DNA of 44,064 nucleotides from Thermodesulfatator atlanticus DSM 21156 (GTDB lineage Bacteria; Desulfobacterota; Thermodesulfobacteria; Thermodesulfobacteriales; Thermodesulfatatoraceae), in the NCBI RefSeq assembly GCF_000421585.1, contig NZ_ATXH01000020.1, positions 1-44,064 on the forward strand. Direction: 5' to 3'. The notes under the pieces are model-generated. The model made no database searches and was not told the origin of the DNA. It was given only the letters and a program-made list of their open reading frames with translations. Below, in pieces: positions 34,890 to 42,030 of the stretch. Within the stretch, counting starts at the first letter, position 1. The number at the start of each line of letters is the position of its first letter. The translations under genes and the position numbers were made by a program.

Positions 34890-35834
34890 ATGGATAAAAG
34901 AAACAGGGTAATTGGCGGGCTTTTGGGATTATGCATCGGGGATGCGCTCGGTGTTCCCGTAGAATTCGAATCAAGAAACAGTTTAAAAGTAAATCCATTA
35001 ACTGATATGATTGGTTATCGTACTCATAATCAACCTCCGGGCACCTGGTCTGACGATAGTTCGCTTGCTTTTTGTTTAGCCGAATCTCTTTGCAATGGAC
35101 TTGATCTTCAAGATATTGCTAACAGATTTGTAAAATGGCTGTATGAAGGCTATTGGACACCTTACGGCGAAGTCTTTGATGTAGGAAGTACAACTCGCAC
35201 TGCTATTTCTCGTTTGAAAAATGGAGTGCCTCCTTTAGAGGCAGGCCCAAAGGACGAATTCAGTAATGGCAATGGGTCGCTTATGAGAATCCTTCCTCTG
35301 TCCTTTTATTTAGAAAAAAGAGATAGAGAACAGCAGTTTGAAGTTACTCACCAAGTATCTCGTTTGACACATGGACATCTACGTGCCCAAATGGCCTGTG
35401 GAATTTATATTCAAATTGCAATAAACCTTCTTAAAGGTAATACCCCCAAAATGGCATACGAAAGAATGAAAAACACAGTTTCAGATTATTACTCAAAGCA
35501 ACCATATGCCACAGAGTTCCAGCACTTTAGAAGAATTATAGAATCTGATATATCGGAATTGCCAAAAGACGCTATCAAATCAAGCGGTTATGTAATAGAT
35601 ACATTAGAAGCAAGCCTATGGTGTTTTCTCAATAATAATTCTTATACAAATACTGTCCTTACTGCAGTAAATCTTGGCGGTGATACTGATACCTTGGGAG
35701 CTGTCACTGGCGGATTAGCAGGCATATATTATGGTTGCGAGGGTCTACCTGAAAAATGGATAAGTAAGATTATCAGGGTTGAAGATATAATAAGATTGGG
35801 AGGAAAATTATATGTAGCAATCTACGGCGTATAA
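34890..35834 (+). CDS. cassette 4: ADP-ribosylglycohydrolase family protein
   Basis: 314 aa. The helical DraG/ARH fold is shown by GLLGLCIGDALGVPVEF at the start, GTWSDDSSLAF (first metal site) and GGDTDTLGAVTGGLAG near the end (second metal site), so both binuclear metal-binding motifs are intact. It should remove ADP-ribose from protein or nucleic acid. No ADP-ribosyltransferase partner is in the cassette. The start is placed at 34890, after GGGAAGGG; the open frame extending upstream to 34791 lies within the attC-like site. The stop codon falls inside the next R''-like box. Confidence 0.87.
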   Translation: MDKRNRVIGGLLGLCIGDALGVPVEFESRNSLKVNPLTDMIGYRTHNQPPGTWSDDSSLAFCLAESLCNGLDLQDIANRFVKWLYEGYWTPYGEVFDVGSTTRTAISRLKNGVPPLEAGPKDEFSNGNGSLMRILPLSFYLEKRDREQQFEVTHQVSRLTHGHLRAQMACGIYIQIAINLLKGNTPKMAYERMKNTVSDYYSKQPYATEFQHFRRIIESDISELPKDAIKSSGYVIDTLEASLWCFLNNNSYTNTVLTAVNLGGDTDTLGAVTGGLAGIYYGCEGLPEKWISKIIRVEDIIRLGGKLYVAIYGV

Positions 35835-35842
35835 TGCCCGGC

Positions 35843-35951
35843 GTGCGGAAAAAATTGAAATTGTAGAGACTGAAGATAAAAAAGTTGCATGAAAATATTA
35901 GTAGATGTCAATTTATCTCCAAAGTTATTACCAGGAGCACAAAACAAATGA
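35843..35951 (+). pseudogene. remnants of an antitoxin/DUF5615 PIN-like toxin pair
   Basis: 35843-35891 is open and reads as a C-terminal tail (RAEKIEIVETEDKKVA), overlapping by ATGA a short frame, 35889-35951, that begins MKILVDVNLSPKLL. That start is typical of DUF5615/Mut7-C PIN-domain toxins. It stops after 20 codons, near the REP-like repeat at 35966. Both look truncated. The toxin family assignment rests on this one motif. Confidence 0.5.
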
Positions 35952-35965
35952 CATTTTGAGCATTG

Positions 35966-36108
35966 TCATTGCGAGCGAAGCGAAGCAATCTAGATCCCTC
36001 TCTGTGTTCGGGAAAGAGATCGCTTCGTCGGCCCTTACGGGCCTCCTCGCGATGACAGATAAGAGGGCCTCCTTGCGATGACACTTTGTCGGATAAAATG
36101 TGCTCCCA
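35966..36108. repeat. REP/BIME-like repeat, copy B
   Basis: Nearly identical to 24600-24752 from TCATTGCGAGCGAA through GATCGCTTCGTCGG to GTCGGATAAAA. It is missing the 13-bp extra unit of copy A and has a few base changes. It is a direct repeat of copy A and lies immediately before cmr4. Confidence 0.85.
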
Positions 36109-36141
36109 ATAATTAGTTTCTCTATTTTAGGAGGATTTAAG

Positions 36142-37032
36142 ATGATCTGGGGAGAGGAAAAAAGGATCTGTTTGCTTTACGCCATAACTCCGGTTCACGT
36201 CGGGGCGGGCCAGGCGCTAAAGGCGGTGGACCTTCCTATCCAGCGCGAGCGGCACACCGCCTGGCCCATGGTCCAGGCCTCAGGCATAAAAGGCGCCATA
36301 AGGGACTGGTGTGAAAATACCTGGCAGAAAAACGGCTTTGATAAAGACCTTGCCCACCGCATCTTTGGCCCACAAGGCGAAGACGAACACTTTGCCGGGG
36401 CCGTCACCGTTACCGATGCCAGGATCCTTCTCTTTCCCGTGCGCTCAAACGTGGCCCCTTTCGTGCACGTTACCTGCCCAGCGGTACTCAAGCGGTTTGC
36501 CGAAGAGCTTGCCCTCCTCGGGCAAGAAGGGCCCAAAGAGATTTCCCCTCCGGCAGTTGAAGGCTTTATTCCCTTAAAAGGAGAGTTTTCAGAGGAAAAA
36601 ATCCTTTTAGAAGACATGGTGGTGAAAAAAGAAAATAACTCGGCCCAAAAGAACGTTTCGTGGTTCAACCAAAACATCTCTGCGGCGAAAAAGATTGCCC
36701 TGGTCTCTGACGAAGTATTTGGCTATCTCGTGCGTACGGCCACAGAAGTCCAGGCCCACATAACTATCGACGACGCTACCGGCACGGCCAAAGAGGGCTC
36801 ACTTAGGTATCAGGAATATCTGCCGGCAGACTCTTTGCTCTACTTCTTGGCCTTCTTTGCCGATGAGCGCAAACCGAACGAAAAAAGTAAGCTTTTTGCC
36901 AATGACGTGGCCAATCTCGTAACCGGAGCGGTTTCCACTCATCTGCAGGTCGGAGGCGACTTCACCCTGGGCAAGGGTATTTGCAGGGTCTCCTGGATAG
37001 CCCCTAAGGCTTCTTCAGGAGGTGCGTCATGA
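36142..37032 (+). CDS. cmr4: Cmr4 (Cas7-type backbone RNase)
   Basis: 296 aa RAMP. HVGAGQ and KAVDLPIQRERH occur near the start; D30 in VDLP lies where the family's catalytic Asp (Pyrococcus Cmr4 D26) cuts target RNA at 6-nt intervals. ASGIKGAIRDW and HLQVGGDFTLGKG are the RAMP helix and Gly-rich loop. The start at 36142 follows TTAGGAGGATTTAAG; an upstream ATG at 36100 lies in the repeat. It overlaps cmr5 by 4 bp. No disruption seen. Confidence 0.93.
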   Translation: MIWGEEKRICLLYAITPVHVGAGQALKAVDLPIQRERHTAWPMVQASGIKGAIRDWCENTWQKNGFDKDLAHRIFGPQGEDEHFAGAVTVTDARILLFPVRSNVAPFVHVTCPAVLKRFAEELALLGQEGPKEISPPAVEGFIPLKGEFSEEKILLEDMVVKKENNSAQKNVSWFNQNISAAKKIALVSDEVFGYLVRTATEVQAHITIDDATGTAKEGSLRYQEYLPADSLLYFLAFFADERKPNEKSKLFANDVANLVTGAVSTHLQVGGDFTLGKGICRVSWIAPKASSGGAS

Positions 37033-37466
37033 TCACTAAAGGTCAGGAGCGGGCCAGCTTTGCCTACCAAAAGGTCCGCGCCGCCATTGAGGCGCTTGGT
37101 ACAGGATCCACCAAAGAATTCTCGAGCTTTGTGGCCGGGCTTCCGGCCATGATTATGCAAAACGGCTTAGGCCACACCCTTTGTTTCCTCCTGGCCAAGG
37201 CCGCAGACCAGAAGAACGGCCGTTATAAAAAGACCGGCAAAGAGGCCAAGCACTGGCTGGCCTTTGAAGCCCTGGCCTCCTGGCTCCACAAACAAAATAT
37301 GCTAACTTTTGATCCTGAAGCCCCCGCCAGCACCATTGAAAAAATCTCCGAAAAAAGCGCCCTTGAGTATCTTGCCCTGCAGGAAGAGGCCTTGAGGTTT
37401 CTCGAGTGGCTAAAGGTAATGAGCAAGATGTTCGTGGAGGGAGAAGATGCCCAGGCCTCGCCCTAA
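37029..37466 (+). CDS. cmr5: Cmr5 (small subunit)
   Basis: 145 aa, mostly alpha-helical, as expected for Cmr5/Cas11, which lines the crRNA-target duplex. Conserved feel in the start ERASFAYQKVRAAIE, the central MIMQNGLGHTLCFLLAKA and the C-terminal helix ALRFLEWLKVMSK. It overlaps cmr4 by 4 bp and cmr6 by 20 bp, a tightly packed translational unit. Confidence 0.9.
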   Translation: MITKGQERASFAYQKVRAAIEALGTGSTKEFSSFVAGLPAMIMQNGLGHTLCFLLAKAADQKNGRYKKTGKEAKHWLAFEALASWLHKQNMLTFDPEAPASTIEKISEKSALEYLALQEEALRFLEWLKVMSKMFVEGEDAQASP

Positions 37467-38340
37467 AAGAAACCAGAGAGAAAAGCCAAGGCCCTTTAGG
37501 CCTTTGCCAGGGGAGTTTGGCTCTTTTTTTGAACGCCCAGGCCCGGACTTAAACTTTGGGCTTTACTTCAACAAAGGCCTTTACGCTTACTGGCAAACTA
37601 AAAAAGGCCTAAAATTTCCGGAATATCAATTCAGGGCCCGCAAAGAGGCCCAAGAAGTACTCGATACCTATCGCAGGCTTAAGCCCATCCTTGAGAGATC
37701 GCTTGAGCGAAAACACCAGGAGCTAAACGAGCTCTGCCGGGCCTTTGAGGCCTGTGGATACACTGTATGGGATAACACTTACACCCTTAAAAGCCCCCTT
37801 GTGATCGGGCTTGGAAACGCCCATCCCACCGAGCGTGGCTTTACTTTCCTCTGGACACTCGGCGTGCCTTATATCCCGGCGGAAAGCATAAAAGGCGTGC
37901 TGCGTCTGGCCTATTTGATCGCCCGGGCCGAAGAAAACCCGGACTTTCTCGAACACTGGGCCAAAGAAGATAATCTTTTCTGGGACGAGCTTTCTGCACC
38001 CTTCGGAAGGGAGGAAAAACACGGAAAGCCAGCCCAAAGGGGCCAAGTCGTTTTTCTTGATGCCCTTCCAGTGAAGACACCCGAGTTCACCTTAGAAATC
38101 ACCACCTGCCATTATCCTGACTATTACGGCGAAAGGCACGGGCCCACCGAAGACCAACATCCCATCCCCCTTCCCTTCTTGGCCGTAGCTCCCGGAAGCG
38201 AATTTCGCTTTGTTTTACTGGCGCATGAAGACCTGGGACAAGACACTCAGCAAAAAGTAAAGGAAGCCTTTTCCGCGGCCATAGCCGAGCATGGCTTTGG
38301 CGCCAAGACGGCCTTGGGCCACGGGAGATTTGAGCCTTAA
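37447..38340 (+). CDS. cmr6: Cmr6 (Cas7-like RAMP)
   Basis: 297 aa. A basic N-terminal extension is followed by the RAMP core with IGLGNAHPTERGFTFLWTLG, ESIKGVLRLAYL (the Lys-Gly RAMP helix motif) and a Gly-rich C-terminus GFGAKTALGHGRFEP. It binds near the 3' end of crRNA together with Cmr1. Last of the cmr genes here. No frameshift, in contrast with cmr1. Confidence 0.92.
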   Translation: MPRPRPKRNQREKPRPFRPLPGEFGSFFERPGPDLNFGLYFNKGLYAYWQTKKGLKFPEYQFRARKEAQEVLDTYRRLKPILERSLERKHQELNELCRAFEACGYTVWDNTYTLKSPLVIGLGNAHPTERGFTFLWTLGVPYIPAESIKGVLRLAYLIARAEENPDFLEHWAKEDNLFWDELSAPFGREEKHGKPAQRGQVVFLDALPVKTPEFTLEITTCHYPDYYGERHGPTEDQHPIPLPFLAVAPGSEFRFVLLAHEDLGQDTQQKVKEAFSAAIAEHGFGAKTALGHGRFEP

Positions 38341-38392
38341 AGGGAGTGCGGTATTTGTTGACTATTTTATGTTTACACCTTAAATTAGTCGC

Positions 38393-39610
38393 ATGTTTAT
38401 ACCCCGGGTATTAGAAGAGACGCTCTTAAAGGTTTCAACTTTTTTCCCGGTAATCTTAGTAACCGGGGCCCGCCAGGTTGGGAAAACTACCCTTCTTAAA
38501 TACCTGGCAGATAAAGAAAAGGCCCCGGAGAGATACGTTTCATTGGACGAATTTGGGCCCCGGACCCTGGCCCTTGAAGACCCGGATCTTTTTCTAGAGC
38601 GCTATCCGCCCCCGGTAATCATCGACGAGATTCAGTATGCCCCCGGGCTCCTGGAAAAGATTAAGGTACTCGTTGATAGGGAGCAAAGGTCTGGGCTATT
38701 CTGGCTTACCGGTTCGCAGCATTTTTCCTTGATGAAAGGTATTTCCGAAAGTCTTGCCGGGCGAGTAGGTATTCTGAAATTATTTGGTCTTTCTCAAGAA
38801 GAGGAATTTCGTGGGTTTCGCCCGGGCCCGTTTTTACCGGAAAAGGCCTTAGATAACCCTGTTATCACTCTAAAGCCTCTGGAAGTATTTGGCCGCCTGG
38901 TAAGAGGGACTTTTCCTGCCCTTGCCCTTTCGCCCAACCCGCCTTTAGAGATCTTTTACGCTTCTTATCTTCAGACCTATATCGAAAGAGATGTGCGGCT
39001 GGTCTCTAACATTTCAAAACTTCTTGAATTTGAGAAGTTCCTGCGCCTTTGTGCCGCTCGTATCGGCCAGCTACTAAATTTTTCAGATCTTGCGCGAGAT
39101 GCCGGGGTCTCGGTCTCAACGGCTAAGGAATGGCTCAATATCCTGGTAGCTTCGCATCAGGTCTTTCTTCTCCCTCCGTATTACGCCAAATTAAGCAAGC
39201 GCCAGATAAAAACGCCAAAACTCTATTTTTTAGACACCGGTCTTGCCGCGTATCTCGCCGGCTGGCGGAGCCCTGAGGTGGCCTTTGAAGGGGCTATGGC
39301 CGGAGCCCTTTTTGAAAATTATGTCTTATCTGAGATATTAAAAAGCTATTTTCACCGCGGCAAAGAGCCGGCCATTTATTTCTGGCGGACCAAAGAAGGG
39401 CAAGAAGTAGATTTTCTCCTGGAAGAAGGCGGGAAGATTTATCCGGTAGAAGCCAAGCTTACCATGCGCCCGAAAAAAGACATGCTCCGCGGCCTCTACG
39501 CCCTTAGAAGAAGGAGCAAAAATCTTGGCCCAGGGGCCCTTATCTGTCTGGTGGAAAGACCCCTTCCCCTGGAAAGAGACATCTTCGCCTTACCGCTAGG
39601 GGCCTTGTGA
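38393..39610 (+). CDS. AAA_14 ATPase with DUF4143 domain
   Basis: 405 aa. The N-terminal P-loop ATPase has Walker A GARQVGKTT, Walker B VIIDEIQYAP and a sensor LTGSQHF. The C-terminal DUF4143 region (about residues 195-400) includes a winged-helix-like part (FSDLARDAGVSVSTAKEWL) and a PD-(D/E)XK-like strand pair (FWRTKEGQEVDFLLEE, then VEAKL). These proteins are widespread, often mobile, with no confirmed function. It lies between cmr6 and the toxin-antitoxin pair. Confidence 0.87.
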   Translation: MFIPRVLEETLLKVSTFFPVILVTGARQVGKTTLLKYLADKEKAPERYVSLDEFGPRTLALEDPDLFLERYPPPVIIDEIQYAPGLLEKIKVLVDREQRSGLFWLTGSQHFSLMKGISESLAGRVGILKLFGLSQEEEFRGFRPGPFLPEKALDNPVITLKPLEVFGRLVRGTFPALALSPNPPLEIFYASYLQTYIERDVRLVSNISKLLEFEKFLRLCAARIGQLLNFSDLARDAGVSVSTAKEWLNILVASHQVFLLPPYYAKLSKRQIKTPKLYFLDTGLAAYLAGWRSPEVAFEGAMAGALFENYVLSEILKSYFHRGKEPAIYFWRTKEGQEVDFLLEEGGKIYPVEAKLTMRPKKDMLRGLYALRRRSKNLGPGALICLVERPLPLERDIFALPLGAL

Positions 39611-39626
39611 TGTTATTAATGGAGCT

Positions 39627-39962
39627 ATGTCCCGCGCTGATAAGAGACTAAAAGAAATTTGTGACTTTTTGGTAAGAAGACTTGATCCAGAAAAGATCTT
39701 TCTTATTGGATCACGAGCCAAGGGACAGGCAAGAAAAGGATCTGACTTTGATTTAGTACTCGTATGCCCCCCTCTTAGTTTTCGTGAAGAAAGAAAACTC
39801 CTAGAAAAGTTAGATGAAGTAGCTGGTATTTATAGCGTTGATCTTTTATTCTGGAACAAATTATCTCCAGAATTCAAAAAAGTAGTTACCGAAATGGGAG
39901 AAATAATTTATGAAAAAGATCGATCTTTATCTAGCTCTGGAGAGACTGAAAAAGGCTTTTGA
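39627..39962 (+). CDS. mntA: MntA-type nucleotidyltransferase antitoxin
   Basis: 111 aa minimal nucleotidyltransferase. G28-S29 followed by D40 and D42 gives the exact GSX10DXD motif (IGSRAKGQ...SDFDL). In the MntA/HepT system this enzyme adds AMP to the toxin's Tyr and neutralises it. It overlaps the hepT gene by 53 bp in another frame. Its final ~15 residues, in that overlap, look non-conserved. Confidence 0.85.
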   Translation: MSRADKRLKEICDFLVRRLDPEKIFLIGSRAKGQARKGSDFDLVLVCPPLSFREERKLLEKLDEVAGIYSVDLLFWNKLSPEFKKVVTEMGEIIYEKDRSLSSSGETEKGF

Positions 39963-40302
39963 CCGTTTAAAAGAGGCTCTTCCTCAAGTTAAAGACGAGC
40001 TTGACCGAGACGGTGTAATTCAACGCTTTGAGTTTACAGTTGAACTTTTCTGGAAAACCCTGAAACTCATCCTTGCTTACCAGGGAATCGAATGTGCAAG
40101 CCCTCGTAAGTGCATCAAAGAGGCCTTTCGCGCTGGTATTATAGAAGACGATGAAATTCTTCTAGACATGCTTGAAGACCGGAACCGTAGCTCTCATATC
40201 TATGATGAAGCAACGGCCGAAGAAATATTTGAAAGGATCGTCAAGGTTTATGTCCCCGTTTTAGAAAAAGTTTTAGAAAAAATGGAAGTAAATGGGGTAT
40301 GA
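39910..40302 (+). CDS. hepT: HepT-type HEPN toxin (NTase substrate-binding family)
   Basis: 130 aa, helical. The RX4HXY motif of HEPN ribonuclease toxins is intact: R91, H96 and Y98 in EDRNRSSHIYDE. The Tyr is the AMP-accepting residue in characterised pairs. It resembles HI0074-type proteins. Paired with mntA it is a type VII toxin-antitoxin system, and may protect the CRISPR locus or act as a separate defence. Confidence 0.86.
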   Translation: MKKIDLYLALERLKKAFDRLKEALPQVKDELDRDGVIQRFEFTVELFWKTLKLILAYQGIECASPRKCIKEAFRAGIIEDDEILLDMLEDRNRSSHIYDEATAEEIFERIVKVYVPVLEKVLEKMEVNGV

Positions 40303-40318
40303 GAAGCAAATAAAAATA

Positions 40319-40448
40319 GAGACCTTTGCAAAATACCTTTTATTAAGGCCCGTTCCGGGATCCGTTCCTATTTTTCGCTACGAAAAATGGGAACGGATCC
40401 CTTGCGGTTATGCTTGCAATGCTGATCTTGGCACTTTTGCAAAGTCTC
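40319..40448. mobile_element. 130-bp MITE, copy 3
   Basis: GAGACCTTTGCAAAA at the left and TTTTGCAAAGTCTC at the right, flanked by AAATA (40314-40318 and 40449-40453). The GGATCC-bounded hairpin spans 40358-40400. It lies between hepT and the CARF-HEPN gene and leaves both intact. Confidence 0.93.
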
Positions 40449-40482
40449 AAATAGAAAAAATTTGAGATGTTAGGAGATTTAT

Positions 40483-41724
40483 ATGAAAAAAGTCTTAATT
40501 CTTACGGTTGGAGGGTCTTGTGAACCCCTTGTAAATGCTATTAAAGCAAGGAAACCTGATTATACAATTTTTGTCTGTTCTCAGACATCTTCGATGGTAG
40601 TAAATGGCCCTGGAGAACCCTGCAAACCGCCCTCTCAAAAAGAGGCCCCCAAAGACCATAAATGGCGGTCAATCGTAGCACGAACTTCATTAAATGAAGA
40701 CCAATATGACATTATAGAACTATCCAACCCAGATACCCTGGATAGTTGTTATCAGGAAATAGTAAAAAATGTAACAGAATTACTAAACAAAAAATTCCCT
40801 GGGGAATCACTTGAGATTATAGCCAATTACACAGGGGGCACCAAGACCATGTCTGTGGCCCTTGCGCTGGCTGCTTTGAACCAAGAAAACTGGGACCTTG
40901 AGTTAAATAAAGGCCCACGAGTTGACCTGGTTAAAGTCAGGGCTGGAGATGTTCCGGTTTTAATCAACAAGTGGGAAGTTTTTGCTAACCATCAGTTAAA
41001 ACTCATAGAAAATCTATGGGCAAAATTTTATTATGCTGAAGCCGTAGAACTTGCTCAAGAAATTCTTACCAAACCCCTTTCCGGAGAGAAACAAAACTTT
41101 TTTCAGAAAATATGCACTATTTCGGAGGCCTTTGAATCATGGGATCGATTTGAGCACCAGAAAGCTTATGAACTTTTAAAACCCTTTGCCCGGTATTTTC
41201 CTAATCACATACAGGTCCTGGCAAATATCGTAGAAAATAAGGGCTATAGCAAGGTAAAAGACTTGCTAATGAATGCCAAAAGACGTGCCACGCAAAAGCG
41301 TTTTGATGATGCGGTGGCAAGGCTATATCGTGCGGTGGAAATGATGGCCCAAATCAGACTAAAAGAAAAATACACTCTGGACACAGGAAACATTTCTCTA
41401 AATAGCTTACCCAAGACACTTCAAGAAAAATACAAAAATTTTGCTGACGAAAAAGGTAAAATCCAGTTAGGGCTTGCCAGGGCTTACGAAGTTTTAGATG
41501 CCTTAGAGGATCCATTGGGCTATCTTTTTATGAAGCAGCAAAAAGCAATACAAAATGCTCTTAAAAAAAGAAATTATTCTATTCTGGCTCATGGAAAAAA
41601 TCCGGTAACTGAAAATATTTATAATGAAGTGCAAGAAATTTTAGAATCGTTTCTTAATGCCGGTTTCGAAGCTGTAAAAGACAAAACTAAAATGATACAG
41701 TTACCAACTAACATACAACTATAG
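40483..41724 (+). CDS. CARF-HEPN protein (TIGR02710-like, Csm6-type effector)
   Basis: 413 aa. The N-terminal CARF domain has LTVGGSCEPLVNAIKARKPD and NYTGGTKTMSVALALAA, the ligand-binding patterns of the TIGR02710 CRISPR family. A helical linker follows, and the C-terminal HEPN RNase has an Rx6H motif (R363-H370 in KRNYSILAHGKN). Expected to bind cyclic oligoadenylate made by Cas10 and become an RNase. A TTAGGAG ribosome binding site precedes it. It has its own leader, apart from the cmr genes. Confidence 0.88.
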   Translation: MKKVLILTVGGSCEPLVNAIKARKPDYTIFVCSQTSSMVVNGPGEPCKPPSQKEAPKDHKWRSIVARTSLNEDQYDIIELSNPDTLDSCYQEIVKNVTELLNKKFPGESLEIIANYTGGTKTMSVALALAALNQENWDLELNKGPRVDLVKVRAGDVPVLINKWEVFANHQLKLIENLWAKFYYAEAVELAQEILTKPLSGEKQNFFQKICTISEAFESWDRFEHQKAYELLKPFARYFPNHIQVLANIVENKGYSKVKDLLMNAKRRATQKRFDDAVARLYRAVEMMAQIRLKEKYTLDTGNISLNSLPKTLQEKYKNFADEKGKIQLGLARAYEVLDALEDPLGYLFMKQQKAIQNALKKRNYSILAHGKNPVTENIYNEVQEILESFLNAGFEAVKDKTKMIQLPTNIQL

Positions 41725-41742
41725 CTTACTGCAAGGGCAAAA

Positions 41743-42030
41743 ATGAAACGCACGCATTATCTCATCTGTTACGATATCGCCGATGACAAACGCCTGCGCA
41801 AGGTGGCTAAAATCATGGAAGATTACGGTGTGCGGGTGCTCTACAGTGTGTTTGAATGCTTTCTAACACCGGTACAACTCGAAAGCCTGCGCCGTTCCGT
41901 TGAGCCCCTTCTTGACCCTCTGGAAGACAGCATTCGCTACTACGTAATTTGTGAGCGTTGTGAAAGCAAAATAGAACACCTTGGACGGGAGAAAAAGTTC
42001 TTAAAACGTAAGCGAGAAGAAGTTTTATGA
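41743..42030 (+). CDS. cas2: Cas2, copy 2
   Basis: 95 aa. HYLICYDIADDKRLRKV has the conserved Asp residues, then YGVRVLYSVFECFLT. It shares only the Cas2 core with the copy at 24135. It overlaps the start of the next gene by 4 bp, so it is translationally coupled to the TPR-Prim-Pol protein rather than to a cas1. Confidence 0.92.
   Translation: MKRTHYLICYDIADDKRLRKVAKIMEDYGVRVLYSVFECFLTPVQLESLRRSVEPLLDPLEDSIRYYVICERCESKIEHLGREKKFLKRKREEVL

Larger units (their letters stand above)
31037..35836 (+). mobile_element. integron-like gene-cassette array (CALIN-like)
   Basis: Four single-gene cassettes in the same orientation, with three attC-like sites between them and a partial one at the end. 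The 5' bases of each cassette reappear inverted at its own 3' end: GTTATAG... and ...GTATAAC for cassette 1; TGGCGGGCGAAGTT (31827) and AACTTCGCCCGCCA (33603) for cassette 2; CGTTGTGGAGC (33729) and GCTCCACAACG (34767) for cassette 3; CGTTATACGCC (34859) and GGCGTATAATG (35826) for cassette 4. This is the structure expected when attC boxes are completed by recombination. No integron integrase is in the window. Confidence 0.7.
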
